From Burhinus oedicnemus (Eukaryota > Chordata > Aves > Charadriiformes > Burhinidae): a stretch of DNA of 64,000 bases. How positions within the stretch are numbered: position 1 is the stretch's first letter; every line of letters starts with the position of its first letter. Location: assembly GCA_008921705.1 (NCBI GenBank), contig VFFE01007257.1:1212324-1276323 (forward strand). Reading direction: 5' to 3'. The translations under genes and the position numbers were made by a program. Positions 12,971 to 26,816 of the stretch are shown here, in pieces. Under the pieces are notes generated by a model, which saw only the letters and a list, made by a program, of their open reading frames with translations, searched no databases and was not told the origin of the DNA.

Positions 12971-14426
12971 AATGAAGCCATATCCTGTACCAGCCTGTCC
13001 AAGCGTGGCCGGGGTCACCCTCCAATAAAACACACGCTTGTCGAGTATCGGGGATCAAATTCAGAGCTGATGCAAGGAATGGCTCCAGGTCAGCGTCCTC
13101 AGACTTTGTTTTGTATCGTATCAGGCTTCAAGTATTATATAGCGTTGCCATGCCAGGATATTTTTAGTGTCCTAGAGACCGGAAAACAAAAAAATGTTTT
13201 TTCTCCTGGCTGGAGGATTTGCCCATATTTGTTCCAGCCTAATTTAACTCTAGTTGAATTCAGTGCATCCAGTTTCTCGGCTCAGCTTAACTTTGGGACG
13301 TACACATGTTCTGCTATATCTATTTACTTCAAATATTGTGCTTTAGCAAAACAGCCACTGCTCGTAATAACTGAATAGCTGCTTTCTTACAACACCCACT
13401 GAAAGGCACTGCGAGAAAAAGAGGTCAGATTTACAGGGAGTTTTTTCTTTTTTTTTTTTAGCCTGACAAAAATGTCAGTTTTAAAAGTTTACATTACAAT
13501 CTTTGTTAAAGTCAACATTAACAAAGTTCGAAGCGGGAATAGAAGTCTGATGGCACTCAAATTAATATTATCGGGAAATGCAAGCCACTTAAGAGGCCTG
13601 TTATACGGCAACGTATTAAAGCCCTTAGCTGGAGTCCTACGGGTCAAGTTTCTGGCACTATTAGTCATGTTATTTATATATATGGACACATATTTATGTG
13701 TATATATTGCATGTGCGCACACACACACATGCATGCACCCCAGCCATTACTCAGCCCTAACGACGCACAGAGAAAGTCAACTGGAAATCATGCCTGAAAA
13801 GATCATGAGTTTCTTCACAGGCGGAGGGGAAGGAGCGAGCTGGGGCAGTGGGAACACAGTGTCACCGCTCACGGGGCTTGGGCTAGCTACGAGATGTTTC
13901 TGTTTTGTTATTGAGAGGGAAATAAAATGGGAGAAGGAAGGGGCAGTGTGTGAAGAAAGGATCTTTCCTATAGATGTATCGTGATTGCTGGATTTTGAGT
14001 TTCAAGACGATGAGCCTCGCATGGGGCTCTTTCAGTGGAGAAGACAGAGACTCCTAAAATTAATAGCATTTTCATACAATTAATACAACCCTCCTTTGGT
14101 AGGAATATATGTCCACCATTTTAGCAAGGAAGGGAAAAATGTATATAAAACTCCTTCCTTTCAGATGATAGCCAAAATGCCATCACTGGGGATCGCCTGC
14201 CCTCAGTCTCCTGAAGTGAGACCACATTCATGCCACCACCTCCACACACAAAGAACAGGATTTCAAACGTATCTACTGATGAGCTACTAAGATACACTGG
14301 ATACTTTAGTCTCGCAGCAACTAAATGCAATGGGTAATGTGGAGACAATGAAATTGCCTTGGGTACGAGTTTAGCCCTGTTTTTTAAGTGGTTGAAAATT
14401 ATTCTTTTTCCTATTTCCCTTGATAC
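12971..14426. other. Non-coding stretch with a chance 170-codon frame and a short CA repeat
   Basis: The plus-strand frame 13472-13984 is the longest in the window, at 170 codons. It runs through a TATATG/CA-rich stretch (CA repeat at about 13716-13729) and shows no domain, signal peptide or family resemblance. The opposite strand is also open at 13489-13734. I do not call it a gene. Confidence 0.65.
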
Positions 14427-14440
14427 CTAGCAGGTGGCAC
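14427..14440 (+). promoter_or_regulatory. CTCF-like binding motif
   Basis: CTAGCAGGTGGCAC matches the vertebrate CTCF core consensus CCASYAGRKGGCRS at 13 of 14 positions by hand comparison; the second base differs. CTCF sites set loop boundaries and insulators in vertebrate chromatin. A motif match alone is weak evidence for occupancy. Confidence 0.4.
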
Positions 14441-17400
14441 ACAGAATGGAAGTGATGAACTAGGACTCACAGGTTTTGTAGGAGGTAGCTTTGACTCACC
14501 AACGTCAATACAAGCTTTGATTTGGAGCAGGAGGAGGTCCACAAATACAAGGGGTGTCAGCTGGCCCCTAATGAAGACCTTCTGACTGAGCTCAGCTATG
14601 GTTTTGTGTGTGACTCGTGGTGCGCCTGTGCTCGGAAAGGGCTGCTCTGTAGTTGTCCTTTACGCAAACCTGCTATCAACGAGTTTTGGTACCTCCTGAC
14701 CTGATACCGAATGATCATGGCTAGGCTGTGGAAGAACGTGGTGCAGCTTGTTTATAATAATCTTGGGAAAAAAAAAAAAAGAAAGATGGTTCTTCATTAT
14801 AGCACAGTGTTCCTGATTATGTGTTGCATACTGGAGCTTTTTAATCAAAACCATTAACGACCTACATCCTATAACGCTTTATAAAGCCAGGCAGTATCAT
14901 GATTCTTATTTTGCAATATTTACGCTTAAAATTTTGTGGGACACAAGTTGATTTCCCAAACCCTGTTGAATGGATGTTTGCGGTGGACACTGGTATCAGT
15001 ATGTGTCCTCACGCTGAGCATGAGCGGTTCAGTGCCTCCCAGCAAACAATGCACGCGCTGAACTCCCAGTGACCTGGTTGTCTTTGCTAATCGCTTGCTG
15101 ATTACTAGCTAATCAGTGCCTTGTTTAGAGCAACGAAGCCAAAACCACTCTCTGCTATGCTGCACTTGGACAGCGGGATGCATTTTTTGGTCATCGTCAC
15201 TGCTGTGCTGTGATTGCAGTAGAGGTGGACGATGAAGTGCAGCCTTGTCCCGCGCGGGACCCCACGGCCATAGGTGGCTCAGGAGCATCACCTGGGCGCA
15301 GACTTCCCTGGTCCTTTGCTCTGTAGCCCCGTGCAATGAAGGAAGCAGCTTGTAACTGTTTGTAAGTGAGCGTGCTAGCGTTAGCATCCTCTCACAACTG
15401 TATAGGAAGTGAGGCTGGAGACTGGGGGAGAAAAGTGCCTTCTGGGACCGGTATGATGAATTTTATCCTCTGACTGCCATTGGTGCAGTGGACCCCCACC
15501 GAAGGTTGCGGTCTCGGTTCACCCTTGTAATGGAGTTGAATTCAGCGTGGGGCCAAGGGGGAAGGAGAGGAGAGGGGGACGGAAACCACACCTGTATTTC
15601 TGCAGATAAGTCACTTAGTAGATGGTTGAAAGAAAGAACACTGTTTAAATGGGAACTTACCTTTTGTTATCGGATTTTTTTGTGCAGGCAAGAGGTGGGA
15701 GTTATAAACCTTCCTGGGATAGCTGCTCCAGTAAGAGGGTCCCTTTTGGCAGCATGCTGTGTGCTTCAGCAAACAAAATGTGCCTCTTAAAAGCTAATGT
15801 TATCCTTGTCCTTGGCCAGAAGAATGCAGACAATGGTTTGGCCTTTTTGCCAGCACGTTTATTAAATGGTTCATCAGCTATACAGGGTTAAATTTCACCC
15901 CAGGGATTTTTAGTATGGACTTTCTGGTCAAACTTATCTTGCTGCCAAACAAGTACCTATAGTTTTAAACCAGGAAATAGACCTTTTTTGTGTGTTTTAC
16001 GACTTTTCTGATGATGAGGGACACACTCATGACACGAGGTGTCCTGCTGAGCCTTGATGATCTAAAAAGCACTACAGTGACAGCAAAAACCAATGAATTA
16101 GTGCAAACCTAGTAGTTCCTTCTTCTGAAATCTTAAAACTCATTTTTGCTGTAGATACATTATGATCTAATGGGTATTTTTTAAATGAGCATGAAGTGTG
16201 TTTTTCATGTTGTGTTTTTTTTGTATTTTCCCTTCATTTGTTAATTTGCTAACGCAGCCACAAGAATAATCTGCAGTGAAAAGCAGAATGTTTTGTTCTA
16301 CAATACCCCAGGCTAGCTAATCTGTGTCATACATACATTAACTTTTAACCTATTTAAGCCTACGTGGAAAGGCTTCTGATCACAGGTGAAAATGAGTTTA
16401 AGGTATCACTTTATTAAAAACACTGTACCTTCTGATCTTACTAGCAGTTTCTGTTCATTTGAGGTGCCAGACAGGAACAGCAAGGTAAGAAATGAGGCTT
16501 ATTAGCAGAGCTATTGTGTATGAATAAAGCTGTCAACCCTCAGTTTATTCTCCCTCACCAGTAAGCATAAAAGTGAGACGGTTTTTATGGGGGTGTATCA
16601 GAGTAAAAAGCATATGCCTGGTGGTTTGCAATACAACTCTGGGTGAAAACACCATTGTCCCTCTATTATCTTAATATCTATAAGCTATGGATTTCCATGG
16701 ACCACAGGGAGTGAAAAAGGAGGCTGACCCCAAAGATCTGCAGACTTCCAGACTGGCTGACATTCTGATGGGGCTGTCAGCTATAAACTCAGATACATGT
16801 CCATTCACACATATCATAAACGGAGAAAATAGCTAAAAAATAGCAGGGCTGAACTTTGTTTAAGAAACTTGCTATTAGAAATATGCCAGGACCTCACAAT
16901 AAAAGGCAAAATGTATTGAAATTTATGGGGTTTAAAATCTCCTCACAAAGTTAAAAGTAGGCTTGTGTTTGCTTTTTTGCCTGACCCTACTCACCTTTGC
17001 CAGTGAGAAGCCGCCAATTTATAAAGGAAGTTGGCTTTTCCTAAAGGCAGATTTGAAATTTTGTGCATGATGTTAGAATTTCCTAACATTTCTGCATGCC
17101 AAGAAGAACTCTTTCCACCAGTTTTCCCAGAAAAACACAACATTCAAGGTACATAGTCTTCAAAATGTTGAGATAATTCAGCTACACATATTTGCAACAT
17201 TCAGCCCTAGTTGTTAAAGTAAACATTTCTCAGGGAATAGATGTCTTTGCTTGGGAGTAGGAAGAACAAAATATCTAAGTACCTCACTTTTCTCTCTGAC
17301 CATCCTCTGGCATCCCAAAGAAATCACTGCATCTCTATTTCCCTGTTGCCTTTCTTAAAGTGGAAGATCAGAGACTGCTTTTTGCTGTTTTTTTTAATGA

Positions 17401-20400
17401 TGTCTTGCATATTGCAGGCCCAAATGCCACTATATTTTATATTTATTTTCATGCTATTCAAGAAATATCCAGCAATTATAAAGAACAGAAAATTCGACTG
17501 GAGGGGCAATGCATAATGCTTTTTTCCTAAACTTTCGTCAGGTTTTGATTTTACTCCTTGTCCTTTCCAGAAGGCTTAATGGGCTATTTGCAGTCCACTT
17601 TTAATCCTTTCTTATTGGTAGGTGAACCTGCTTCCTCCTTTGGTGTTGGAAACACTTTTTCTCCTTGGTCCTGGGAATTCATCTCTTTGTTTCATCTTAA
17701 ATCTCTTGCAATGTGGAGCAGATTGTTTGATAGTGCAGGGTGACACACGTGCTTCTTTAAACAACTGTTGTCTTTATTCTTCTGGCAGCAAATGCCACTG
17801 CTGTCAAATAAAGTAAAATTGACTCCCACAGGAAAGCTTAAAGAGTCAGATATGCCATTGCAAATTCTGGCATAGACTGTTTGGAAACCTTTTTCTTCTT
17901 GTTTGGCAGGACATGTGCTCAGTCCCCGAACACACTGCTCAGAAGCTGTTACAAAATATAGAAGACAATGAATACTAAGCAAGTTAAAATTTTATCTGCT
18001 TTGAGAGATAGGAGTCTGAATGTCTAAGACACTAGAATTCATTTGACAAGAACAAGAGATCTCATACCAGTCTTGTAAATGAAAGGCTGTTAGGCAGGCA
18101 GTACCTTCCCCAATGTCATGTTTTTCTTAGAACTGGGGCATACATTACACACAAATTTGAGATTATCTCTAACAATTATCTAAAATTAACTGTGGTTTTC
18201 TAATGAAAAACATTAAGAGAAGGATCTGATAAGAAGTGGGCCTATTTATAATACTTGCTACGAGGAAGAAAGGTTTGCTACTCTGAGTGAAACCAAAACG
18301 CACCATGTGTCAGATTATAAAAGAACATTGGCTTCCTTTCCTTTACTTACTAGCAGCAGCGCTGGGAGTTTATCACATCTATCGGTGGTTAACTGAAAAG
18401 GGCCAACTCGAAGAAGTGGTGTTCCCATTTCTGTGTTTCTTTCGGTGCTCTATCAGTTGCTCTTTAAACACCTCTGCTCTTTCAGAGCGCGTACGCACCA
18501 TGTGATGTCGCACGTTGCAGCTCTGAGCTCTGCCGGCAGCTTTCTCAGCACGGTGCACATCAGAAGGAGGCACCAGCTTGGATGACCAAAGCGAGTTCAC
18601 ATCTGTTTGGTGCTGCACCAGGGCGAGCTCCTTGTTGTGCATCTTGATTAGTGTGGGGCTGCTCCACATGGGCATCTTGTGGGAGTATCCTCATACCACC
18701 ACCGTTACCGCTGTTCATGCGGCGAGCCTGAAACAACGGACCTTAGAAGCTAAAAACACGAGCTCCTGAAGAGCCACAGGGCCAAGTCCTTCAGTAACAC
18801 CGTATCTTTTTAGGTGAGACTTGGCCAGGGGAGCCCTGCTTGTCATTGATTCAAGAGGCTTCAAAATAAGCGTGGTGTCCACCTGGATAAGATGTCTATC
18901 TGTTCCTGATTGTGCAAGGCTGGTCCAGAGCAATCCCGGTGTACGCAGGCTGTGAGCAAGATACCAGCAACACAGGTTACGTACTCTCCAGACCAACCTC
19001 TCTGAATCTTTCCGGCACAGAACGACAGGGGAGAAGCAAATATTGGCCTTAGAAAAGACATGTTTCCCTTAGTCCAGGCACTGGGTGGGAACCCAGTCAC
19101 CGTGTTTAGGGACTCCTCCGTGCTATACAGAACACAAATTACCGGGAGGGTTTTGTCAGCAGAGAGTGACAGTGGAGAGGCTCCTTTTCCCAAGCCACGC
19201 TCTGTGTTACAGGCCAGAAAACGAGTCTCCAAAGAGATGCTGTGGTTTCTCTTTTGGCTCGTAGCACAACTTGGGCTGCACCAAGCTGGGTTCAGGGACC
19301 TGATTCACAAGCAAGGGAGTTACGGTGAGGAACATTTGAAAGCTCTGATTTCTAAAACCATCTGAAATTAAGCAATTTCACATTGTGGGTTTCTATATGC
19401 ACACTTACACATCTAAGTTCTTGTCTTCCCTTGACATGAGTTTGAAAGAACCCAAAGACAGCGAGTAAGACTCCCAAGAATCATAATATGTCACATATTG
19501 AACAAATTTACATGCTGATTAAACAAAAATACAAGTCATTCCACGTACCCGAAAGGTTGATGGATCTTGACAAAACTTTCAATGAACCTATCGCAGCTTC
19601 TCATTTGTAGGAGCCACAGAAACCGGGTGGATTTTGTTGTGAGCCATTTTCCATAGTTCTGCTTATCAGTCATGTGAGCATGGGTAATTATTTTCACCTC
19701 ATGTTTGCTAGTGCTGATTTACTTTGCATTTGACTGGTCTTAAAAAAAGAAAATCTTTAATCTAAACCAAACAACGCTTAATGCAACCAAATGTTTGGAT
19801 GAAGAAAGGGCAAATGTCTGTGTGTTTGTGAAAGCAGCACCAATAAAAATAACACAGACATCACCTAGTATTGTAATGCCACCGGGCAATGGAGAATAAC
19901 TAAAAGAGCCAGGCGTAACTTTGCAAGGTCAAAAGAGGCTCCGCTGTCTGTTCAGGATACTGGTTTTAACTGGTGAAGAGGTTTACAAAATTTAGACAAA
20001 ATTTCTCCAAATGGTTTGCAAATCTGACTGCTTCTTTTGTTTGTTTTTCATTTTTACAGAACAACTTTCAACTTTTAGAAATTTCCGCATGAGAAATGTT
20101 TTCTCAGCTGCTGAGGCTAATTAGGAGACACAAGGATCGGTTTTGTTATATTTTCCTCTGAATAGGAGTGAAGTTATTTCATGCAATTTTTTACACGACT
20201 CTGCTGTGTGATGGGCTGCATACAGAGTAGTTTATTTATACCACTTTATCTCACACCTGTTTGGATACTGGCTGTTTTATGGTATTTAAACATACTATTT
20301 CTTGCCAATTGCTTTATCTCCACAGTTCCTGCTTTTGCTGCAAATGTTTCTTATTAACTCTAAAAGAAACATCAATTGCTCCCCGAGCATTATTAGCGAG

Positions 20401-23400
20401 GACAAAAATAACATAATTGTTAGTTACTTCCAACATGTTATCACCGCAGACCTATAAAACAGACATTCTTTCAAAATACTGTAGGGGCTCTTTTACTCTG
20501 TTGAAAATAAATAATACATGTTTTAAGGACTTGTTATTTCACTGGAATTCTGTTTTTAAATGGAAAAAAACCCCGATCAAAAGAAATCACCGAGTTTCAT
20601 TGCTGTGCAGTGTGCTTTTCTGAGCCATTTTGTTGTGCCGCGTCTGAGCACACCTCTCTAGCTGCCAGAGCCCGACTGTAGAACATAATGATGTCGGGCG
20701 AAGACCCACAATGGGTGCACACGAGATTAGTCGCATGGAAAATGCGTAATCCCTCGGGGATCCCTTCCTCTGCTGTGACTATTTCTCCCTCTGGCCTCGG
20801 CGTCGTGGGTCTGATACTAGGGATTTTCAACCCTGCAAGCAGGAAGGAGGTGGGGGCAACCCCTCTGCGCATACTGCTAGGGGGCTGTTCAGAGCCCTCA
20901 GGATTGCTAAAGGACTTTCACTCCCCAAAACCCTTCTGAGAGGGAGCTGCAATGTCCAATCCACAGCGGTGGCATGAGTCAGACAAAGTGGCTTACCTGA
21001 AGTTAGGTAGGTAGACACTATTATTGGCAAGGAGGCCACGTGCATGCTTGTACTTCTCACCCCATCACCCTGTCACATCGGTACCAGGGCCATGAGCTGA
21101 GCAAGCCAGGGCAATGGTCCTGTCTTCATCCACACCTGTCCTTTAGGCAGCACGTCCTGGCACCACCATTCCTAGAACAGAGGCTACTTACAGGTTGTAC
21201 CAACTCCTAACAGCTCAGCCTGGGCTGGAGTTGAACATTCAACCTCTATTAATTGCCCATAACCCCGTCTTGTATTGTTATATTGATGGCCAGATAGATA
21301 TCAGACAAGGAGAAAAGAAGTGCTGAAATATGTGTCCATGGCTGCAAAGGTCTGGATATTGACCCCAGTATTTGCCTGCCTAGTGCAAACCCTTATTTCA
21401 TTATGGTTGTCAGGCAAATATGCCTCGATCGCCGATGGGACGCAACAGGACTGCCTGGAGAGAGGATTTAACTTTCAAAGCAAACTGCTTCAGCCGGGAT
21501 GCCTCGCTTCATGCCTGGTTTCTGAAGGAGGTTCTTTTATCCACAGCCAGAGCACACACCACCCTCCATCCTTCTTCCTTGGGTGGTGTTTTTACTGGAG
21601 GCATTGCTGGATCTGAGCTTCATATTATCCTGTTTTACTGCTACTGTTTAAAAACCTGTCCAACTTGAAGACACGTGTCAATGCTACATTTAGAGCCCCA
21701 GCTTATCATCTCTTGTTTCTTTATAACCAAAATAACACCATTTTAAACAGGCTAAATACCTGGAGCCCTACATGAGCTCTTCAGAATGAAACTTGACTCG
21801 CCAATTTGGGACTTTTACGACAAAAAGCAGAATTTCCAAAGGGCAGAATTTCTAACCTGAACTTGCCTTCAGTGATCCTCAAGGGCTGGAGTTTAGCTCT
21901 GAAACCACAAACTAAATAGGGTTGTTTGTTGGCTGGGTATTTTTGTCATTTCCCTTAGGCTTTGCTGTATCAACATGAAACTCAAAAAGCCCAATTTGCA
22001 TTTACAGTCAGGTGCATTTGCACTCCCCTTTGTTAAAACAAACAAACAAACAAGAAAACCAGTTTTTCAAAGCTCATTCCCTACAAGCCTAATGAGAGGT
22101 TGCTTCCACTGAAACATCTGGTTTTAGTCACTGCTGGTTGGAGGATACTGACAGTTCCTCTGTTCTCAAAATGCAGGGAAAGCGGTGTTAATCCTGGGCC
22201 TGGGGAACTACCACGAGTCCAGCCAAAATAGCTCTTGTGACTATAATCATTCATTGCTATTAGATATTTTATGGTGCATCAGAAAATGGATTTTATTTAT
22301 ACGAGGATTTCTTAAACTAACAGTGAGACTTTTGTGTAAGTGAGAAGTAGGCTCCAAACCTCTGCAAATTAAACAGAGATGTGTGACTGATGAATCACAC
22401 ATGAACCAACAGTGCCTGATTTCATTACCTTTATTAATTTCTGTAATACACACCATATAATAGAGGCTTCATCTTCAAGGAGAAGTTTTGAAAGATTTGC
22501 AGAGGAGAAAATAAAACTCAACTTGGTTTGAGTGAGAAATGTACCGAGCTACCTGCACAGCACAGTCCGGCATGGCGTCTCTGCTCAAAAATGCTCTAAA
22601 AAGGTTCTCTCGTGCACTGTGTGCTGCTGTTTGTAAGACTAGACCTGTAAATCACACTTCAGTCATGAATGTTTTCCAAGTACTTTCCAACAATATATCA
22701 CATTGCTCAACAATTTAAGACTGTCTGACAGAAGACCGTGTATACTACTAACAAGTTACATAAGCATGGGCCGGGAATACAGACCCATCATCTTTCCATG
22801 GTTCAGGTTTAAATCTGTTTTCTCACACTTTCAGAATGTTTTACTATATTTTTTTCTTCCTTGAATTCATTACCATTAGGGAAGAATGAGCTAAGCTAGA
22901 TTTTGAAATCTGAACTCTTTTTTTTTGATTCTAAATCACTTCCAAGCCCAGAGGACCGTTTGTATGTGCTATACGTATAATCTCATGAACGCAGTGATTC
23001 TTAGAAGGTTTTGGCCAAGAGAATTTGAAATTCCTTCAGATTTCTCTGCAGTTGAACACAACCCTTGTCTTAATTAAGTCTCTCAACTGAACCTCAAAAC
23101 CCAGACTAACCCTAAATTGAATCCATCTCCAGGCATGAACATCTTTCTCACCACTCCATATTTTATGCTGTATTTATTTTTGACGTTGGTTAAAAGCAGT
23201 CTTGCTTCTTCGGTATGGACGATCTTATCCAGTGCTCAGATGTGCACAGGTTGTCCACCTCTGGTTTACAAGTGTTGCTCAACACAGCAAACAATATATA
23301 CACTCAGGGAAAGAATTTTCAGTGTAAGAGAGTTTGTATATTCTTTACTATCACACTGAAGATATAAATCCTGCCTTAGTATTTTCATCATTCTACACAG

Positions 23401-24054
23401 TTGCTGCCATTATTTATCTATAGCCAGAACTATAGCTCTTGTTTTACTGTTTAATGCTTAAAAATCCTTAACAAATGTCAAAGCAGAAACAAATTATGTT
23501 TTATCTATTTCAGTGCTTGTAATTAAATTGCCTTTTCTGACAGTAAGACAAAACCAGAAAAAACCAAGCACCCATCACAGATGCTCACCGATTGCATATT
23601 TCCATCAGCACACTGCAGAGAGCAAAAGCAGTTAATACAAACCTGGGTATAATTATTTACCAAGCAGTTTGCAGAACATCCCTGCCCACTCTGTTTGTAA
23701 ACCGGCCAACATTTTGACTCACATAGGAGACACACGTAAAATGCTGGATATCTGTCATACGAAAGCTCCGATGTAAATAAATAAAACTATGTAGGACGTC
23801 TCCCACAGTTTACACCACATCACAACTCCTCTTACACAAGACATCTGTAGGCACAGCAAAGATACCAGCCCACCATCCACGCCTTCATCCTCCCTTTATC
23901 ACGAGGCTGGTTAGAGCTCTCCTCTTTGTAGGTGCGTAACAAAGCGGACAGAAAGTTGTCTGTACAGCTCAAGCACCAAGCAGACACACACCAGGTGTAA
24001 ATCGCCCTCCTCTTCGGCAGGGTAGATGAAAGCTCATCTCATAACTGCTCTTCT
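14441..24054. other. Long non-coding stretch, no gene recognised
   Basis: About 9.6 kb with no recognisable gene, RNA or clear mobile element. Small features are an A12 tract near 14768, a 14-bp perfect palindrome GTCCCGCGCGGGAC (15247-15260) and an AAAC repeat (22035-22053). The plus frame at 18287-18505 begins with a hydrophobic, anchor-like segment, but it lacks any conserved continuation and I do not call it. No other frame over about 100 codons resembles a known protein. Confidence 0.6.
22035..22053. repeat. (AAAC)n microsatellite
   Basis: Four uninterrupted AAAC units plus flanking A's. It is short and may vary in length between individuals. Confidence 0.85.
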
Positions 24055-24400
24055 GCCACCCACGGCAGGTTTACAGCCCCGTAACTCAACCAGCCCCGGG
24101 CTTTGTGCCTCGCTGTGCTCCGCGCGGGGGGAATGGTGAATTCCTGCAGTACCGCCTTCCAAAAGTCATCTCTTTGGAGAGCAGGTGGAGAGAGGAGGCC
24201 CCTGGCTTGCGAGGGAGATGCTGTCTGCATGTGTACCACAAGGAGCAATGAAAACCAGCTGCTAAGCCCCTGCCAACGTTGGGATCCGTGGATCCCGTTG
24301 CCATTCCCGTTCATAGTGATGAATCTGCGCAGTCGCTTGCCCGTGAATACCATACCGCCCAAACACACAGCTCTTGTGGAGCGATGCCTCGTCCTGGGCT
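24055..24400. other. Moderately CpG-rich patch
   Basis: This patch is clearly richer in G, C and CpG than its neighbours (for example 'ctccgcgcggggg' at 24119, and 'gcgcagtcgcttgcccg' near 24328). It includes a small inverted repeat around a BamHI-like site (GGGATCC-GT-GGATCCC, 24281-24296). Both strands are open in several frames, which high GC content alone explains. It could be a small CpG island or an old GC-rich sequence. No promoter motif is evident. Confidence 0.4.
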
Positions 24401-24460
24401 AGTGCTGCTCAGAGCTGAATATTTCAATTCAACAACCAAAATTCGTTTTGGAAAGTCTGT

Positions 24461-24502
24461 AAGGGCCTGATTCAAAAGTCATTAAAGTCAACAGTGTGAA
24501 TT
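24461..24502. repeat. Fragment of the palindromic interspersed repeat
   Basis: The string 'agggcctgattcaaaagtcattaaagtcaa' matches one arm of the repeat (usual form like 'gggcctgattcaaagcccattgaagtcaa'). The second arm is not recognisable. Confidence 0.45.
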
Positions 24503-26539
24503 GCCACCGGCCATTGCCGTGCGGGGACGGCTCACACCGGTGAGAAATTGCTTCCTCCTTTCCAAAACGCTTCGGCTCACATTTTGTATGTAAAGTTTCA
24601 AAAGCTTCACAGAGTTTTAGAGTGTGTTCTCAAGTCTGGGAGGTGAATTGCTGGGAATTTGTTTCTAATGTAGGTAGTTTAAACCAACTATTCAAATATG
24701 TGACCTTTTAAAATACTGGAGAATTTTGACATATTTTGGATCTCTGATAAGGCTGTACTTTAAAAACAAAAAGCCAAGAAAATATCTCCTTCTGTTTCTG
24801 TTTATAAACTGAGATTAGGAGGGAAAAAAACCCCAAACTTGTCTACTTGCTTCCTTTGTTGACATACCAGTTTTGGTCAGTGAAGGAAAATGGACTTGAA
24901 ATAAATTCATGACCCTTTTTTGTTTTTGAAGGGGGGATTCCCTTGGGAATAATATTTTTCTAGAAGCCTGCTGCAAATAATATATGTGCTTTATCTCTTT
25001 AACGATGGCTGTTGTGATGCTCGTAGAAAAGCAAGTGCAAGCTACACTGCCGCTTCAAAAAGTTGTACTTTAACACACCAATGACTATTAATGAAACACT
25101 TGGAAAAAGATTTACAAAACCAGGCCATCTCTGTAATTATTAGCTGTGCATTTTTCATTCAGTAATTTTCTCCCTGACCTCACTGATATTTGGGTAAATC
25201 AGTTAATTCTGTTGAAATCTGTGGAGCCACATTGGTTTACATAAACTGTGAGGAAAATTTTCTTCGGAAGAAAAACATTAAAACATATTTTAAAAGTATA
25301 CTTGCTAGAAGAGCTTCATCTCCGTCAAAGTCTACTTTTTGGTCCTTTATGGTTTTCAAGTCCTTACTAAGAACCAGATTCTTAAGTAAGATTAGAGCAG
25401 TGCATCAGTTTCCAATTGATTGCCTTACAGATGTTTAAAGGGAAGTATGTTATCAATAGAGATTATTATCTCAATCAAAATATTCAGTGAATGCTAATGT
25501 TATTCTTCTCTCATTTACATATAAAGATCAAGCCAAGACCCTGCTTGCTTGAAGTCAAAAAACCCCACTATCAGTTGAACAACCTATTCCATGAGTATTT
25601 TTAATAGATCTTTTTGCTTATTTTTTCATGTGGAAATCAAACGGGATTTCATGTCCTCTTCTAAGATCAGTACTTGGAATGAGATCATTGCAGTCTCACA
25701 TAGACCTAGGCCTGAAAAACGAAAACATCCAGAAAGAAAACTGATTTGAAATGATCTTTCTGGACCTCTTCGAATGAAAAATCACTAATCCTTCTTTATA
25801 AACAAAAGATTTCTGCCCCAGAAATCTACTGTCCTACAGCAGCCGGGAGATTGGTAAATAGCAACGTATTTAAAAATTAGATAAGCAAAATACTTCTAAA
25901 ATTGAAATACTAGTGTTTGGTTACCAACATTTTAAATTACAGTGCCAGCTACGCCTGGTGGCAGCCACGAACCTCAATCAGAAAGCAGCTACTGAAGATG
26001 TTTGCCATAATTTTACTGACAGCTTTTTGTGGTGCTTTTCAGGCCACCAACGGTCAAGAGACCAGATCTGATTAACACTACTTTAGAAGGTAAAAGTCTA
26101 AATTGCAAAACCTAGCTGAACTCACCACGTAGTTTGGCTTTGGAATAAGTCAGCAGGGGTTTATTCCTCTGTTACTTGTGACTTGTCCAGACCCTTTTTC
26201 TAACAACTGATTCAAAACTGAGCCGTCACCCCAGTTTTGAAGGAGAAAATAGAGACATTTAGAAATCTTCAAAAAGGAAAATAGATTTAGTGCGCTGTTG
26301 ACGCACTGAATCACAAACATCCCCTTAATCTCTCAGATTTTGCCTCCGCAACTTTGCACGGAGGATAATGTCCCAGGAAAATACAACCCTGGAGCACACA
26401 CCAGAAGACACAAGACCAGTGTGAGGAGAATAGCCAAAATATCATATGCCAAATATAAGCACAACCTTGACCTGATATGTCCTAGATCTGCTTAGCATCT
26501 GAGTCAAAAAGAGGAGAGGAGCTATCAGATAATGGCATG

Positions 26540-26780
26540 TGGGCCTTACAGCCCCAGGAGTGGGCAAAAGGCATCGCTCATTATGCCGTCAAGGACTCCA
26601 CATGCCAGTCTATGCAATCTGATTTGCAATCAATTGCAAGTGATTACACATTGTTTATCATCGATTGGCACAAGGCATCCTTGAGAGAATAATGAGCTGC
26701 AGCTGATGACAATCAGAGACTACTGTCTCGTTGCAAGTTTGATTGCACATCCTTCCACTGCTGCAATCGAGCACCCACCA
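26540..26780. promoter_or_regulatory. Candidate conserved enhancer-like element (TTGCAA and homeobox motif cluster)
   Basis: Six or so TGCAA/TTGCA motifs lie in about 150 bp. They include a near-perfect inverted pair TTGCAAT-CA-ATTGCAA (26624-26639), which resembles C/EBP-type half sites, and 'tgcaatc' strings near 26614 and 26763. Around them lie ATCGATT (26661), a CAGCTG E-box (26699) and 'ataatgag'. The composition is complex and not repeat-like. An enhancer role is inference from motif density only. Confidence 0.3.
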
Positions 26781-26800
26781 CCACCACAAAGCACCACAGT

Positions 26801-26816
26801 AAATAAATAAATAAAA
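26801..26816. repeat. (AAAT)n microsatellite
   Basis: Four AAAT units in a row (aaataaataaataaaa), adjacent to a CCA-repeat-like string at 26774-26786. Confidence 0.85.

Noticed and set aside
15247..15260. 14-bp palindrome GTCCCGCGCGGGAC
   Set aside because: Real, but short enough to arise by chance in a local GC-rich patch. No factor with this site is known to me, so it is mentioned only in the block description.
18287..18505. 72-codon frame starting with a hydrophobic, membrane-anchor-like segment
   Set aside because: No conserved motif follows, no recognisable family, and antisense frames are open as well; it looks like chance.
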